The notes under the pieces were generated by a model. That model was not told where the DNA came from. It searched no databases and saw only the letters and a list, made by a program, of their open reading frames with translations. Shown in pieces: positions 17,111 to 25,141 of a stretch of 46,376 nt of DNA (the stretch's first letter is position 1; each line of letters starts with the position of its first letter). The stretch is from Clostridia bacterium (GTDB lineage Bacteria; Bacillota; Clostridia; Oscillospirales; Acutalibacteraceae). The translations under genes were made by a program, and so were the position numbers. The stretch covers positions 1 through 46,376 of the forward strand of contig JAFTZU010000145.1 in assembly GCA_017461005.1 (NCBI GenBank). Reading direction: 5' to 3'.

Positions 17111-17947
17111 ATGATCCACATCGGAGCCCACGTGTCCGTGGCAAAGGGCTGGGAAGCCATGGGGAAGACCACCCTCACCCTCGGAGGCGATACGTTCGCG
17201 TTCTTCCTGCGAAGCCCCAGAGGCGGTGCCGCCAAACCGGTCATGCCGGAGGACGCCGCGGCACTGCGGGCCATCATACAGGAGCACGGCTTCGGCACCA
17301 TCGTCGCCCACGCACCGTACACGATGAACCTGTGCGCCGTGAAGGAGTACGTGGTGGAGCACGCTGAAGATGTCTTTCGTGGCGATCTGCAGAACCTCGA
17401 AGACTACCTTCCGGGACAGTACATGAACTTCCACCCCGGCAGCCATGTGGGGCAGGGCGCAGAGGCCGCCATCCCGCGGATCGCGGACGCGCTGAACCGC
17501 CTCATGGACCCGGGCCAGACGACGACCGTTCTGCTGGAAACCATGGCGGGCAAGGGCAGTGAAGTCGGTCGGACCTTCGAAGAACTGCGGGCCATCCTGG
17601 ACCTCGTGAAACCGGACCTGCAGGACCGCATGGGCGTCTGCCTCGACACCTGCCACGTGTGGGACGGCGGCTACGACCTCACGGACCTGGACGCAGTCCT
17701 CGACGAGTTCGACAAAGTACTCGGTTTACATCGCCTCAAAGCCATCCACCTCAACGACTCGAAGAACCCCTGCGGCGCCCACAAGGACCGTCATGAGAAA
17801 CTGGGACAGGGCTTCATCGGGGAAGAGCGCCTGAAGTCGGTCGTGACCCACCCGAAACTGCAGGGGCTGCCCTTCATCCTGGAGACGCCCAACGAGCTTC
17901 CGGGGTACCAAAAAGAGATCGAAACCATCAAAAGCTGGTTCAGATGA
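17111..17947 (+). CDS. nfo: deoxyribonuclease IV (AP endonuclease Nfo)
   Basis: Cuts DNA 5' to abasic sites in base-excision repair. It is a TIM-barrel metalloenzyme of 278 residues. Zinc-ligand motifs of the family are visible: IGAHVSV at the N-terminus, NFHPGSHVG, LLETMAGKG, GVCLDTCHVWDGGYD, HLNDSKNPCGAHKDRH and FILETP. AAGGAGA precedes the ATG. The gene sits 11 bp after mutS2. Confidence 0.96.
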   Translation: MIHIGAHVSVAKGWEAMGKTTLTLGGDTFAFFLRSPRGGAAKPVMPEDAAALRAIIQEHGFGTIVAHAPYTMNLCAVKEYVVEHAEDVFRGDLQNLEDYLPGQYMNFHPGSHVGQGAEAAIPRIADALNRLMDPGQTTTVLLETMAGKGSEVGRTFEELRAILDLVKPDLQDRMGVCLDTCHVWDGGYDLTDLDAVLDEFDKVLGLHRLKAIHLNDSKNPCGAHKDRHEKLGQGFIGEERLKSVVTHPKLQGLPFILETPNELPGYQKEIETIKSWFR

Positions 17948-17980
17948 GTCGGCTTTTTTGCAAAGATTTTCTTATACATA

Positions 17981-18010
17981 TTGTCTTTTGACAAACAATA
18001 GGAGTACAAT
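17981..18010 (+). promoter_or_regulatory. promoter of the polysaccharide deacetylase gene
   Basis: TTGTCT, 18-bp spacer, TACAAT at 18005-18010. A small palindrome TTGTC-TTTT-GACAA overlaps the -35. No strong terminator is visible between nfo and this promoter. Confidence 0.55.
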
Positions 18011-18056
18011 AAGCGTTGGAAATTTTTTTGAGAACAATGAGGAGATGCACGAATCT

Positions 18057-19244
18057 ATGAGAATGGTTAGGTCCATCGCCAGACGAATGACAGCGGCACT
18101 TCTGCTCGTCTGTGTCTTCGCGGCGATGTATTCTCTGTCTGCATTCGCCAGCAGTGAACGTGTGGTCAAGCAGGACTCCAAAGGAAGATGGGCCTGTATG
18201 AAGAACGGCAAGGTCGAAAAGTCCTACACCGGGATCGCCCACAACAAATACGGCTGGTGGCGCATCAGGGACGGTTACGTCGATTTCGACGCCACGGGGG
18301 TCTGTTCCAACGAGTACGGCTGGTTCTATGTCAAGGACGGCAGGGTCGACTGGGAGCATGATGGCATCGAGCACAACAAGTACGGCTGGTGGCGCATCCG
18401 AGGCGGCCAGGTCGACTGGTGTGCCAACGGCGTGTTCCAGAACAAGCACGGCTGGTGGTATGTCAAGCAGGGCTGTGTCGACAAGAGCTACACGGGCCTC
18501 GCGTCCAACGGCCTCGGCAACTGGTACATCAAGAACGGCAAGGTCGACTTCGACAAGAACGGCACTTATGAGAAGGGCGGCATCGAGTACAAGATCGTCA
18601 ACGGCAAGGTCCAGAACAACGGCAAGGTCATCTACCTGACCTTCGACGACGGCCCCGCCGCTTACACCGATCAGCTGCTCGGCATCCTCGACAAGTACGG
18701 CATCAAGGCCACGTTCTTCGTCACGAACTGCTACCCGAGCTACCAGTACGACATCAAGAAAGAGTACAATGCGGGCCACGCCATCGCGGTCCACACCTAC
18801 ACCCATAATTACGGGACCATCTACCGCAGCCCCGAGGCGTTCTGGAACGACCACGAGCGTATGCAGGCGGTCGTCGAACAACAGACCGGTCACCGCTCCA
18901 CCATGATGCGTTTCCCGGGCGGTACCTCCAACACGGTCAGCCGCCGGTACTGCCGCGGTGTCATGAGCACGATCTCGAAACAGGCGGGGCAGAGGAACAT
19001 GACGTTCTACGACTGGAACGTCGACGCGGACGACGCGGGCAAGACCCGTACCTCGGATGGCGTTTTCAACAACATCACGAGCGGCGTCCGGTACCACGAC
19101 CAGTCCCTCGTTCTGTGCCACGACGTCAAACCTTACACGGTGAACGCCATGGACCGCCTCATCAAATGGTGCCTGCAGAACGGCTACACCTTCCGCACCT
19201 GCCAGCCCGGCGGGTACACGTACCACATGAGAGTGGCCAACTGA
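18057..19244 (+). CDS. secreted polysaccharide deacetylase with wall-binding-type repeats
   Basis: A signal peptide (about residues 1-28, hydrophobic core AALLLVCVFAAMYSL, cleavage near AFA) is followed by five ~22-residue aromatic repeats of the pattern N-x-Y-G-W-W-x-(I/V)-x-x-G-x-V-D (about 45-170), like clostridial cell-wall binding repeats. The NodB catalytic domain has LTFDDGP (metal Asp pair), HTYTHNY (two metal His), MRFPGG and LVLCHD. It likely removes acetyl groups from peptidoglycan or a related wall glycan outside the cell. ATG at 18057 was chosen because AGGAG at 18040-18044 directly abuts the earlier ATG at 18045. Substrate is not identifiable. Confidence 0.9.
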   Translation: MRMVRSIARRMTAALLLVCVFAAMYSLSAFASSERVVKQDSKGRWACMKNGKVEKSYTGIAHNKYGWWRIRDGYVDFDATGVCSNEYGWFYVKDGRVDWEHDGIEHNKYGWWRIRGGQVDWCANGVFQNKHGWWYVKQGCVDKSYTGLASNGLGNWYIKNGKVDFDKNGTYEKGGIEYKIVNGKVQNNGKVIYLTFDDGPAAYTDQLLGILDKYGIKATFFVTNCYPSYQYDIKKEYNAGHAIAVHTYTHNYGTIYRSPEAFWNDHERMQAVVEQQTGHRSTMMRFPGGTSNTVSRRYCRGVMSTISKQAGQRNMTFYDWNVDADDAGKTRTSDGVFNNITSGVRYHDQSLVLCHDVKPYTVNAMDRLIKWCLQNGYTFRTCQPGGYTYHMRVAN

Positions 19245-19260
19245 ATCTGAGAAAAAGAGA

Positions 19261-19290
19261 ACTCCCTGTCCGAGCGGACAGGGAGTTTTT
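19261..19290. terminator. intrinsic terminator between deacetylase and lacZ
   Basis: An 11-bp stem ACTCCCTGTCC/GGACAGGGAGT with GAGC loop, followed by TTTTT. It ends the plus-strand deacetylase transcript and lies just beyond the minus-strand lacZ stop. Confidence 0.9.
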
Positions 19291-19301
19291 GGTTATGTCG
19301 T

Positions 19302-22244
19302 TCAGCACTTGATGAGGAACTTCAGCTCGTAAGCCTGGTCCGAGGAGTACTTGAACTCGGGGGCGATCCCGGGGCCGCAGGCGCCGGTGCCGATGCCCAT
19401 CTGGAACGCGTTGATGGTCACATAGGTGCCGGTGCGGACCTCGTCCTCCCGGTGCTTCATGTGTTTCAGCGCTTCGTCCGTGTAGGGCTTGATGTTCAGC
19501 TCGAAGGGCTTCTCAACGGCTTCGAAGGTGACCGTGGTGCTGCCGTCGGAAACGGCGGCGCAGGTGCAGTCGCAGCGGTTGCCGCTCTCCTGGGGCCGGA
19601 TGTTCGGCTCGGTCATGTCGGCGACCTTGCAGGAGACCGTGCGGACCGGGAACTGGTCCTTCATGTCCGCGTAGCTCTCACCGGTGCGGGCCGTGTAGGT
19701 GACGTCGTCGAAGCTCTCGTCGAGGCGGAAGGACTTCGCGAAACGGGGCAGGGTGCCGATGCCGACGGTCTTGTGGATGCGGCTCGTGACGAGGATGCCC
19801 TCGTCGGTGCCTTCGTACAGGTCTTCCACAAGGTACTTGGCGATGCGGTTCCTCACTTCAGAAACCACCTTGTAGCCGGTGGCGGTCTTCTCGCAGGACT
19901 TGAGCGTCTCTTTCTGACCGTAGTACGGCGGCATGTTGCTGTAGATGCCGAAGAGCGAGTCGTTGTCCGTGCCGGCGCGGTAGAGGAGCGTGCCCTCTTC
20001 GGCCGTGGTCAGGGTCTTGCCGTTTGGGAGTTTCAGGGTGAAGCGGCCGTCCTCGACGGAGGCTTCCGCCGGGAAGTTCGTGGCGGTCGGAGCGGGGATG
20101 CCCGCCTGCTTCAGGATCAGGGACCCTTCGGAGACGACGGCGCCGGTCTTCCTGTCTTTGACTACGACGTCGGCGATCTGCGTGCCGTTCACATCGGCGC
20201 CCAGCGGGATGGAGACCCGGACCTTCTGGAGCGGGCCCGCCGTGACGGGGACGTCGACCTTCGTGCCGTCGTTCCAGGTGACGGTCATCTCATAGCGGTC
20301 GCCCTCGGAGAAGGCGGTCGTGTTGAACTGCTCGAATACATCGCCAAAGAGGTGGCGGAGCCGGACGGGCCGGTAGATGAACTTGATGATCTTCGCGCCG
20401 GCGGAGGGGGTACGGTCCGGATAGAACATGCCGTCGACGCAAAAGTTGCTGTCGTTGACGTACTCGCCGTGGTCGCCGCCGTAGGTGTAGCTCCCGTCTT
20501 CGTGGAGGACCGCATGGTCCACCATCTCCCAGACGCAGCCGCCCATCAGGTTGTCGTAGTTGTAGATCTCCTGCCAGTAGGCCTCCGTGTTGCCGGGGCC
20601 GACGCCCATGGCGTGGGCGTACTCGCACATGAAGTAAGGCCGGTCGTTCATCGGGGCCTGCTTGCACTTGTGCTCGCCGATGTCGTGGAGTTTGCTGACC
20701 GGCGGGTACATGTCGGACCCGACGTCGTAGGCGATCCGCGCGCAGTGGACAGCGCTCTCGTAGTGGACCGGCAGGTCGGACCTGGTTTTCAGCCAGGCAT
20801 ACATGGCGTCCGTGTTGTGGTAACCGCCGGCCTCGTTGCCGAGGGACCACAGGACGATGGACGTGTTGGCGTGGACCTTGTCCCGCTCGTACAGCCGCTG
20901 GATGCGTTCCATGTAGCGGGGCAGCCATTCGGGATCATGGGAAATGGCGTTGTAGTCGCCGGGCGCGTTCAGCTGCATGACGGACGTGCCGTGGGTCTCG
21001 AGGTCGTTCTCGTCGACGATGTAGATGCCGAGTTCGTCGGCCAGCTCGAGGAGCAGCGGATCGGAGGGGTAGTGGGACGTGCGGACCGTGTCGATGTTGT
21101 GCTCTTTGCAGAGGAGCAGGTCGCGCTCGATCTCGTCCGGGGTCATCGTGTACCCGTTCGTGCAGGACGTGTCATGGTGGTTGACGCCCTTGAACTTGAT
21201 CTTCTTCCCGTTGACGAGGAAGACGTCTTTGTCGATCGCGACGGTCTTGAAACCGATGCGCTCTTTGACGCAGGCGGTCTTCGTCTCATAGTAGATGTCA
21301 TAGAGGGTCGGGTCTTCGGCGTTCCATTCGGTGACGTCGAGGTCCTCGAAGGTGACGAAAGCCACTCCGCCAACAGCGGATGCGGTCTTTGTCTCATCGA
21401 GACCGTGCCCTTTCACCGTGAAGGTGACGTCCGTGTCGGTATATGTTTCTGCGGTCAGGGTCAGGGAATACGTGTCCCCGGTCTTTTTCGTGACCGCGTC
21501 GATGTCCCGGATGTCGGTGGGCTCGGAAACGCGGAGCAGTACATCGCGGAAGATGCCGTTGTTGCGGAACATGTCCTGATCCTCGAGGTACGTGCCGTTG
21601 CACCAGCGGTGGACGACGGCCAGCAGCTCGTTCTCGCCCTTGACCAGCTCGCCGGAGAGGTCGAACTCGGCGGTGTTGTGCGCGCCTTCGGAGTAGCCGA
21701 TGAACCTGCCGTTCAGGTAGAGGTCGAGACAGCTCGCGACACCGAGGAACGAGATGACATAGTTCTTGTCCGGGTCCTCGATGGAGATGCTGCGGCGATA
21801 TACGCCCACAAAGTTGTACTCCTCTTCGGGCTCCACGGTCCGGGGGCCGATGCCCTTGTCCGCGCCGAGGAGGTAGAAGATCTTCCCGACCTTGTCCGTT
21901 GTCGGGATGTGGGGCGGGTCGTAGGGGAACTGATACCGGATGTTGACATAGAACGGCCGGTCATAGCCCCGGAACTGCCAGCAGGAGGGGACGTCGATGG
22001 TATCGAAGGACACGGCATCGGTGTCGAACTCTGTCGGGAGCTCCGCCGGTCTCGGGTAGAACTTGAAGTCCCAGTCGCCGTTCAGGCAGAGGACCTTCTC
22101 CGACGCGTAGCGCTTCTCTTTCGGCGCGACCGCGTCGGCCTTCTTCTTGTCCGGGTAGGGGATGAAGTAGCTCCGCCCGGGGAGTTTATTGACTTCGATC
22201 GTTTTAAAGTCCCAGTAATTGGTGGTGTTCAGACGATATTTCAT
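19302..22244 (-). CDS. lacZ: GH2 beta-galactosidase
   Basis: A 980-residue glycoside hydrolase family 2 enzyme of LacZ layout. The jelly-roll sugar-binding domain has DVPSCWQFRGYDRPFYVNIRYQFP. Two Ig-like domains flank a TIM barrel with acid/base Glu471 in LGNEAGGY and nucleophile Glu541 in FMCEYAHAMG. A C-terminal beta-sandwich of Bgal_small type ends the protein. It has no signal peptide, so it acts on imported beta-galactosides such as lactose. GGAGG precedes the ATG by 7 nt, and the ATG overlaps the stop of the glycosylase gene upstream (ATGA). No dedicated lactose permease is in the window. Confidence 0.94.
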   Translation of the reverse strand: MKYRLNTTNYWDFKTIEVNKLPGRSYFIPYPDKKKADAVAPKEKRYASEKVLCLNGDWDFKFYPRPAELPTEFDTDAVSFDTIDVPSCWQFRGYDRPFYVNIRYQFPYDPPHIPTTDKVGKIFYLLGADKGIGPRTVEPEEEYNFVGVYRRSISIEDPDKNYVISFLGVASCLDLYLNGRFIGYSEGAHNTAEFDLSGELVKGENELLAVVHRWCNGTYLEDQDMFRNNGIFRDVLLRVSEPTDIRDIDAVTKKTGDTYSLTLTAETYTDTDVTFTVKGHGLDETKTASAVGGVAFVTFEDLDVTEWNAEDPTLYDIYYETKTACVKERIGFKTVAIDKDVFLVNGKKIKFKGVNHHDTSCTNGYTMTPDEIERDLLLCKEHNIDTVRTSHYPSDPLLLELADELGIYIVDENDLETHGTSVMQLNAPGDYNAISHDPEWLPRYMERIQRLYERDKVHANTSIVLWSLGNEAGGYHNTDAMYAWLKTRSDLPVHYESAVHCARIAYDVGSDMYPPVSKLHDIGEHKCKQAPMNDRPYFMCEYAHAMGVGPGNTEAYWQEIYNYDNLMGGCVWEMVDHAVLHEDGSYTYGGDHGEYVNDSNFCVDGMFYPDRTPSAGAKIIKFIYRPVRLRHLFGDVFEQFNTTAFSEGDRYEMTVTWNDGTKVDVPVTAGPLQKVRVSIPLGADVNGTQIADVVVKDRKTGAVVSEGSLILKQAGIPAPTATNFPAEASVEDGRFTLKLPNGKTLTTAEEGTLLYRAGTDNDSLFGIYSNMPPYYGQKETLKSCEKTATGYKVVSEVRNRIAKYLVEDLYEGTDEGILVTSRIHKTVGIGTLPRFAKSFRLDESFDDVTYTARTGESYADMKDQFPVRTVSCKVADMTEPNIRPQESGNRCDCTCAAVSDGSTTVTFEAVEKPFELNIKPYTDEALKHMKHREDEVRTGTYVTINAFQMGIGTGACGPGIAPEFKYSSDQAYELKFLIKC

Positions 22245-22774
22245 TGTCTGTCCTCCGTTTCCATGATTTCCAGTAGTGGCAGGTAGGGTGCCAGTGCATC
22301 GCCCCAGTCCTTACAGAGGCGTTCCAGGGAGAACGCGGCGTTGGCCGGGCTCGTGGAGGGCACCTTGATGGAGGGGTTGCCGGTGACGGGGTAGATATAC
22401 TTTTTGTAGAGGTCCGTGGACTTCGCCCCGTTCGTGAAGATGGCCTCGATGCGGCCCGTCTCCAGGATGACCGAGAGGTCGTTCGGCACGACGTCCGTGA
22501 TGGAACTGTCCGAGGACCCGGTGATGGTGCAGCTGCCGATGGTGTCCCACATGGCGATGTGGTGCCGGTGCATCATGGCGGCCTTCTCTTCGACGGTCTC
22601 CGGGACCGGCTCTCCGAGGAGCATGGGCATCACCTTCCAGTACCGGTTCTGCGGGTGGCCGTAGAAGAACGCGGCTTCCCGGGAGGCGATGGACGGGAAA
22701 CTGCCCAGCACTAAGATGCGGGAGTCCTCATCGTAGAGAGGCGGGATGTTGTGGACCTGTTTTGCCGCTTCCAT
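22241..22774 (-). CDS. hypoxanthine-DNA (deoxyinosine) glycosylase, UDG family 6
   Basis: Removes deaminated adenine (hypoxanthine) from DNA to start base-excision repair. The 177-residue protein shows the signature of the TIGR04274-type glycosylase: ILVLGSFPSIASREAAFFYGHPQNRYW, then HHIAMWDTIGSC and a late VPSTSPANA. The uracil-DNA-glycosylase fold places the catalytic pocket in the GSFPS/HPQNRYW region. It overlaps MoaE upstream and lacZ downstream by 4 bp each (ATGA), so all three are translationally coupled. AP endonuclease Nfo, encoded at 17.1 kb, would process its product. Confidence 0.9.
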   Translation of the reverse strand: MEAAKQVHNIPPLYDEDSRILVLGSFPSIASREAAFFYGHPQNRYWKVMPMLLGEPVPETVEEKAAMMHRHHIAMWDTIGSCTITGSSDSSITDVVPNDLSVILETGRIEAIFTNGAKSTDLYKKYIYPVTGNPSIKVPSTSPANAAFSLERLCKDWGDALAPYLPLLEIMETEDRQ

Positions 22775-23163
22775 CAGTGGTGTTCCTGCTCGACGACGCA
22801 GGTGTTCTTGATGGTCCCGACGAGGGACTGCAGCGCGTCGACGACGTGGGGCCGGATGTCTCCGCCGATGAGGACGTACATGATGTCGTCCCCGACGTCG
22901 AGTTCGCCCTCGGCAAGCCAGGTGCGGATGTAGTAGATGCCGGGCATTTTGTAGGTCTCTTCAATGGCGGCATCCACCTTCTCTTTGTCGTAGGAGAATG
23001 TCATGCCGGTGACTTGTGGTGCGGTCTCATCGCCGCCCCGGACCTTCGCTTTCGCGTCCTCCCGGACGACGCCGTTGTGGACGAGATACATGCCGCACTT
23101 CGCGGAGGTCTCATCTGCCTTGGCTTCCTTCAGCCACTGGTCCATCGACGGTACCTGTTTCAT
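22774..23163 (-). CDS. moaE: MoaE family protein (molybdopterin synthase large-subunit-like)
   Basis: A 129-residue protein of the compact clostridial MoaE type: MDQWLKEAKADETSAKCGMYLVHNGVVRE, VTGMTFSYD, MPGIYYIRTWLAEGELDVGDDIMYVLIGG, IRPHVVDALQSLVGTIK. MoaE with MoaD makes molybdopterin from cPMP. Aligned by eye to the E. coli enzyme, the Lys119 position is kept (TIKN) but the Lys126 position (W-K) is replaced by E-Q, and no moaD is nearby. GGGAGG lies 8 nt before the ATG. It is first in the operon with the glycosylase and lacZ, 17 kb from the main Moco operon. Function as a true synthase subunit is likely but not certain. Confidence 0.8.
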   Translation of the reverse strand: MKQVPSMDQWLKEAKADETSAKCGMYLVHNGVVREDAKAKVRGGDETAPQVTGMTFSYDKEKVDAAIEETYKMPGIYYIRTWLAEGELDVGDDIMYVLIGGDIRPHVVDALQSLVGTIKNTCVVEQEHH

Positions 23164-23194
23164 AGTCGTTCCCTCCCAGTAATAACTAAAAGTA

Positions 23195-23226
23195 TTGTAC
23201 ACGAAAACGTTGCACAATGCTATAAT
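23195..23226. promoter_or_regulatory. divergent promoter region between moaE and the YjbR-EVE gene
   Basis: On the plus strand a perfect TATAAT lies at 23221-23226 with TTGTAC 20 bp upstream. On the minus strand a TACAAT is seen at 23199-23194. Between them lies an imperfect inverted repeat, TTGTACACG-AAAA-CGTTGCACAA. A regulator bound there could control both operons. Confidence 0.5.
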
Positions 23227-23256
23227 ACTGATAACGTAATCAAAGGAGTTTTTGCC

Positions 23257-24459
23257 TTGAGCATCGAGTCTGATTTTTTCCGCAGGATGGAACCCGTCTA
23301 CGAGAACCTGGAACCCTTCGGCTTCACCTGGGACGGGGACGTCTATACCTATATCACCGAATTCCAAAACGGCGCCTTCCGGGCCGAGGTGACGGTGGCC
23401 GAACCGGAGGAGCACACGGACGGGGAACCGGACGTGTTCGTCACCGGCAGGGTCATCGACACGGACCTCGGGGAAGAGTACATGCCTCTGCGCAGCCCCA
23501 CCGCCATCGGCGCGTTCGTGGGCCAGGTGCGGGAGGACTATGCCACCATCCTGAGCGACATCGCTGAAAAGTGCTTCCGGCCGCTGCCGTTCCTCTACGA
23601 CCAGTCTAACCGCATCGCCCGCAAAGTGCGCAAAGCTTACGGTGACGGTGTGGAGCACACGTTCCCGAAGTACCCGGATATCGGGGTCTTCCGCGATGAG
23701 CCGACTCAGAAATGGTACGGCATCGTCATGGCGGTCTCGAAGGCCCGCCTCGAACGGCTGAGCGCCGAGAAACTGGCGAAGGACCGGGGCGAGAAACTGC
23801 CACCCGAAAAGAAGAAAAAGGGGAGCACGCCTCAGGACAACGACGTACATCCGGAAGACGAGATCGAGGTCCTGAACGTCAAGCTGGATCCCGTGAAGAT
23901 CCCGCTCCTCGAGCAGGCCGACGGATTCTACCCCTGCTACCACATGAACCGGAAACACTGGATCACCGTTGCACTCGACGGCTCTGTCTCAGACGACTAC
24001 ATCATGGAACTCCTCGCGGAGAGCCGAGCGTTGTCCATCCGGAAGGCGAAGTCCTCCGGGTCGTCTTCCCGACGGGTGCCCGGCGAGCCCCTCGAGTTCT
24101 TCGTCCCGGCGAACCCGAAACTCTACGACATCGAGGCGGCGTTCGCGATGTACGACGTCATCGACTGGAAACAGAGCGCGAAGTTCGAACCCGGCGACAT
24201 CGCCTATATGTATGTCGGCGCCCCGGTCTCGGCCATCCTCTACAAGTGCGAAGTCGTCGAGACCAACAGCTGGCAGTATGTCAACCACAAGGGCAAGACC
24301 TGCTGGGCGATGAAGATCCGCAAACTCGAAGAGTACGACCGCACCTGGCTGCCCTGGTCCGCCATCAAGAACACCGGACTCGGGACCGCGCAGGGAACGA
24401 AATACATCACCCCGAAACTGAAAGAGCTCATCGAAACGACACTGAAGGAACACCAATGA
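23257..24459 (+). CDS. YjbR/MmcQ-type DNA-binding protein with C-terminal EVE-like domain
   Basis: A 400-residue multidomain protein. Residues 1-~130 form an N-terminal domain I do not recognise by name. The MmcQ/YjbR fold (about 130-255) has FRDEPTQKWYGIVMAVSK and FYPCYHMNRKHWITVALDGSVSDD, split by a Lys/Glu-rich insertion. After a Ser-rich linker, residues ~285-400 resemble the PUA-like EVE domain: FFVPANPKLYDIEAAF, WKQSAKFEPGDIAYMYVGAP, AILYKCEVVETN. EVE domains in other proteins read modified bases; a similar role here is inferred. TTG at 23257 is the start because AAAGGAG precedes it. The stop overlaps sfsA as ATGA. Confidence 0.82.
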   Translation: MSIESDFFRRMEPVYENLEPFGFTWDGDVYTYITEFQNGAFRAEVTVAEPEEHTDGEPDVFVTGRVIDTDLGEEYMPLRSPTAIGAFVGQVREDYATILSDIAEKCFRPLPFLYDQSNRIARKVRKAYGDGVEHTFPKYPDIGVFRDEPTQKWYGIVMAVSKARLERLSAEKLAKDRGEKLPPEKKKKGSTPQDNDVHPEDEIEVLNVKLDPVKIPLLEQADGFYPCYHMNRKHWITVALDGSVSDDYIMELLAESRALSIRKAKSSGSSSRRVPGEPLEFFVPANPKLYDIEAAFAMYDVIDWKQSAKFEPGDIAYMYVGAPVSAILYKCEVVETNSWQYVNHKGKTCWAMKIRKLEEYDRTWLPWSAIKNTGLGTAQGTKYITPKLKELIETTLKEHQ

Positions 24460-25121
24460 AATACAACGATATCGTACGGGCGGCGTTCGTGAAGAGAACG
24501 AACCGGTTCATCGCCCACGTGCTTGTCGACGGACAGGAAGAGACCGTCCACGTGAAGAACACGGGACGGCTGCAGGAACTGTTCGTGCCCGGCGCGGAAG
24601 TCTGGCTCGAGACCTCGGACAACCCGGCAAGAAAAACGAAATACGACCTCGTCGCGGTGCGGAAAAGCAACGGCATCCTGTTCAACATCGACAGCCAGGC
24701 CTGCAACAAAGTGGCGGGCGAGTGGCTGTCGACACAGGGGTATGACTACGTGAAGCCTGAGTACAAGTTCGGCAATTCCCGCGTGGACTTTTACATGGAG
24801 AAGGCGGGGGAGAAGTACCTGCTCGAGATCAAAGGCTGCACCCTCGAAGTGGACGGCGTCGGGTACTTCCCGGATGCCCCGACGGAACGGGGCGTCAAGC
24901 ACCTGCACGAACTGGCGGGCGCCGCCGCGGAAGGCTACCACTGCGCGGTGGGTTTCGTTATCCAGATGGACGGCGTGAACGAGGTGCGCCCGAACGTGGC
25001 CACCCATCCGGAATTCGGCGATGCACTGGCGGAAGCCCGTGCCGCCGGCGTCGACGTCCTCATGCTCCGCTGCCATGTGGAACCCGATGAACTGACCATC
25101 GTGAGCGCGGAGATCGTATGA
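24456..25121 (+). CDS. sfsA: SfsA family DNA/RNA nuclease-fold protein
   Basis: A 221-residue SfsA homologue. The N-terminal OB-like part (VKRTNRFIAHVLVDGQEETVHVKNTGRLQELFVPG) is followed by a nuclease-like fold with YVKPEYKFGNSRVDFYME and LLEIKGCTLEVDGVGYFPDAPTERGVKHLHEL. SfsA was first noted in E. coli for effects on maltose metabolism and binds DNA; its biochemical role is unsettled. The ATG overlaps the previous stop by 4 bp. Confidence 0.93.
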   Translation: MKYNDIVRAAFVKRTNRFIAHVLVDGQEETVHVKNTGRLQELFVPGAEVWLETSDNPARKTKYDLVAVRKSNGILFNIDSQACNKVAGEWLSTQGYDYVKPEYKFGNSRVDFYMEKAGEKYLLEIKGCTLEVDGVGYFPDAPTERGVKHLHELAGAAAEGYHCAVGFVIQMDGVNEVRPNVATHPEFGDALAEARAAGVDVLMLRCHVEPDELTIVSAEIV

Positions 25122-25141
25122 TCGCAAAGACAGGTGACAAC

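Noticed and set aside
19452-22286. A 944-codon open frame antisense to lacZ
   Set aside because: It is low-complexity and rich in Val/Asp/Gly/Arg, has no recognisable domain, and exists because strongly C-ending codons of lacZ leave the opposite strand open. The sense protein has both catalytic Glu residues.
23200-23217. CcpA cre site in the moaE/YjbR-EVE divergent region
   Set aside because: The AAAACGTT core is suggestive, but the right half departs from the cre consensus at several positions.
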